Positions 62,683 to 64,000 of a DNA stretch of 64,000 nucleotides are shown here, in pieces. Source of the DNA: Blastopirellula sediminis. GTDB taxonomy: Bacteria > Planctomycetota > Planctomycetia > Pirellulales > Pirellulaceae. How positions within the stretch are numbered: the first letter of the stretch is position 1; each line of letters begins with the position of its first letter. The stretch spans positions 2,506,720-2,570,719 of the forward strand of contig NZ_JAJKFT010000010.1 in assembly GCF_020966755.1 (NCBI RefSeq), given 5' to 3'. The position numbers and the translations under genes were made by a program. The notes under the pieces were generated by a model, which had not been told where the DNA came from, made no database searches, and saw only the letters and a program-made list of their open reading frames with translations.

Positions 62683-63202
62683 TGGTGGCAGTTCTCCGAA
62701 AGACAGATGGATGAAAGCAAAGGAGATCGAACGCAAACGAAAATGCCGCTTCTCAGTTCGCGTATTAGCTGCTGCCCAAATCCTGCCACGAGTGAGGGCG
62801 AAGAGTCCTACAGTTAGCAGTAGGAACATCCCATTACCTTCATTCGCGACATGAATTGATAAGGGATCCTCTATTTCACATTCCGTACCAATCTCACGGC
62901 AATTCGATGGAATTACCTCATTTTTCATCCCGCGATCTCGTTCATGCTTTGAGGAGGGGGAAGATTTGTATCGATTCGTCAATTCTCTGAGTTATTAGTC
63001 GCAGACTCCGCAAGTGCTTTGCGCACCGCCTGTATTTTGTGCTCAATAAATCGGCAGTGTGGCTGCACGTTTTTTCAACGAAACGCGGAAAACGCGGCGA
63101 CAGGCGCGCAAGGATGCGAAGAATTAGCGCGCAGAAACGAGAAGGCCCACGAGGTTAGGCCAAGAGTGGTTGTGAAAATCAACCGTGTCGTACGAAGGCG
63201 CT
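62683..63202. other. Leader of cassette 1, conserved with cassette 2
   Basis: 520 nt without a gene between fabH and cassette 1. Blocks at 62874-62891 (TTCACATTCCGTACCAA), about 62964-62976, 63036-63045 (TTTGTGCTCA) and 63127-63137 (GCGCGCAGAAA) match those upstream of cassette 2, collinear and similarly spaced. It should carry the promoter of cassette 1. Confidence 0.6.
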
Positions 63203-64000
63203 TTACCAGCGCATCAGCGTCGTGCCCCAGGAGAGGCCGGCGCCAAAGCCGGAGAGAAGGACGAGATCGCCGCGGCGAATCTTGCCCGCCTGGTACGCTT
63301 CGTCCAGGACCAGCGGAACGCTGCCGGCCGACGTGTTGCCGTAGCGATCGAGATTGATCACGATCTTCTCGCGATCGAAGCCGAGATTCTCGCAGGCCGC
63401 GTCAATGATCCTCACGTTCGCTTGATGCAGCAGCACCAGCGAGACTTCATCAGCCGTTACGCCGGCATGCGTCAATACGTCGCCGATGCTGTCGGCAATG
63501 ACACGCACGGCCCATTTGAAAACGCTGCGGCCATCCATGTGCAGATAAGCTTGGCCAGCGGCCAGGCTTTGATTGTCGAGTCGATGAGCCGAACCGCCCC
63601 CAGGCACGCAGAGGAGTTCGCCCCCTTCGCCTTCGCTTCCCAGCGTGTAGGAGAGAAAGCCTTGTTCTTCCGATCCGGCGCCCAGAATCACGGCCCCAGC
63701 GCCATCGCCAAACAGCGGATAGGTCTTCTTATCATCGGGATTGGCGATTCTCGACAACAGGTCGGCGCCGATCACCAAGGCTCGGCGACTCGTACCGGTT
63801 CGCACGAATTGGGCCGCCGTGATCATCGCATACATGAACCCAGCGCAGGCCGCACTGACGTCCATCGCGGCGCAACGAATCCCCAAGCGATCTTGCAGAA
63901 TGCAGGCGGTCGAGGGGGTCGGCATATCAGGAGTGAACGTTCCGACGACGATCAGGTCGATTTCGCTGACGTCGATCCCGGCGTTTTCGATCGCCGCACA
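63203..64000 (-). CDS. fabH: 3-oxoacyl-ACP synthase III, 5' part missing
   Basis: 266 residues present; the gene runs off the window end, and roughly the first 60 residues of the family lie beyond it. It starts condensation in fatty acid synthesis from acetyl-CoA and malonyl-ACP. The FabH triad is visible: Cys in DVSAACAGFMYAM, His in LLHQANVRIID, Asn in LDRYGNTSAGSVP. Ends WGTTLMRW. Confidence 0.93.
   Translation of the reverse strand, partial: CAAIENAGIDVSEIDLIVVGTFTPDMPTPSTACILQDRLGIRCAAMDVSAACAGFMYAMITAAQFVRTGTSRRALVIGADLLSRIANPDDKKTYPLFGDGAGAVILGAGSEEQGFLSYTLGSEGEGGELLCVPGGGSAHRLDNQSLAAGQAYLHMDGRSVFKWAVRVIADSIGDVLTHAGVTADEVSLVLLHQANVRIIDAACENLGFDREKIVINLDRYGNTSAGSVPLVLDEAYQAGKIRRGDLVLLSGFGAGLSWGTTLMRW

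Noticed and set aside
1-64000. CRISPR arrays, rRNA, tRNA and prophage
   Set aside because: No regularly spaced direct repeats, tRNA cloverleaf, rRNA segment or phage structural gene was recognised; the repeats present are inverted hairpin pairs.

Overview
The window looks like chromosomal DNA of a planctomycete of the Pirellulaceae type (Blastopirellula/Rhodopirellula-like). This is an inference from gene content: three DUF1559 pseudopilin-like proteins with the HPGG...DG C-terminal motif, two FGE-type sulfatases, a PVC-type haem-binding protein with a CxxCH tail, a VIT/vWA protein, a PEGA lipoprotein and an ECF42-like sigma factor beside a DGPF protein. No rRNA, tRNA, CRISPR array or prophage was seen. 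The sequence is GC-rich, so long antisense open frames mirror most real genes; these were discarded.

Layout. 1-10221: a flagellar operon on the + strand, flgE-flbD-motA-motB-fliL-fliN-fliO-fliP-fliQ-fliR-flhB, covering hook, stator, switch and export gate; fliM is absent from its usual place. 10317-16703: an RNA-ligase-like protein, a large MGH1-like glycoside hydrolase with a small membrane protein, then a minus-strand ECF sigma / DGPF / AHSA1 cluster. 16983-24335: two sulfatases, a large secreted esterase-like protein, a small zinc-motif protein and a 7Fe ferredoxin. 24628-29140: a sigma factor, a DUF1254 protein, ilvD and a DMT-type membrane protein. 29416-35095: divergent VIT/vWA and PVC-haem genes. 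35353-39251: a LysR regulator divergent from a siroheme sulfite/nitrite reductase, and small membrane and lipoprotein genes. 39468-45305: PP2C phosphatase, LptF/LptG permease, and a histidine kinase / sigma-54 activator pair. 45419-46041: a REP-associated transposase (RAYT) bracketed by its REP hairpins. 46088-54960: lexA, a Flp pilin, pstS, a NagB-PIG-L fusion, a PhyH-type oxygenase, purB and several unknowns. 55229-62682: two related secreted proteins, then three tandem DUF1559 + lipoprotein cassettes. 63203-64000: the 3' part of fabH.

The most unusual content is (i) the three tandem pseudopilin-lipoprotein pairs, two of which share a conserved leader of about 250 nt, and (ii) a dense set of intergenic paired-hairpin repeats in at least four sequence families. 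Two of these sit inside the flagellar operon, one shows base-pair-preserving changes between its arms, and one family brackets a RAYT gene. Also notable are a hook protein with three internal ~90-residue repeats, a FliN with three copies of a FliM-like N-terminal motif, an FlhB with NPTE in place of NPTH, and a response regulator whose best ribosome site points to an ATC start codon.

Start codons were set by eye from ribosome-binding sites, signal peptides and known family N-termini. No database search was run, so family names rest on motif recognition.
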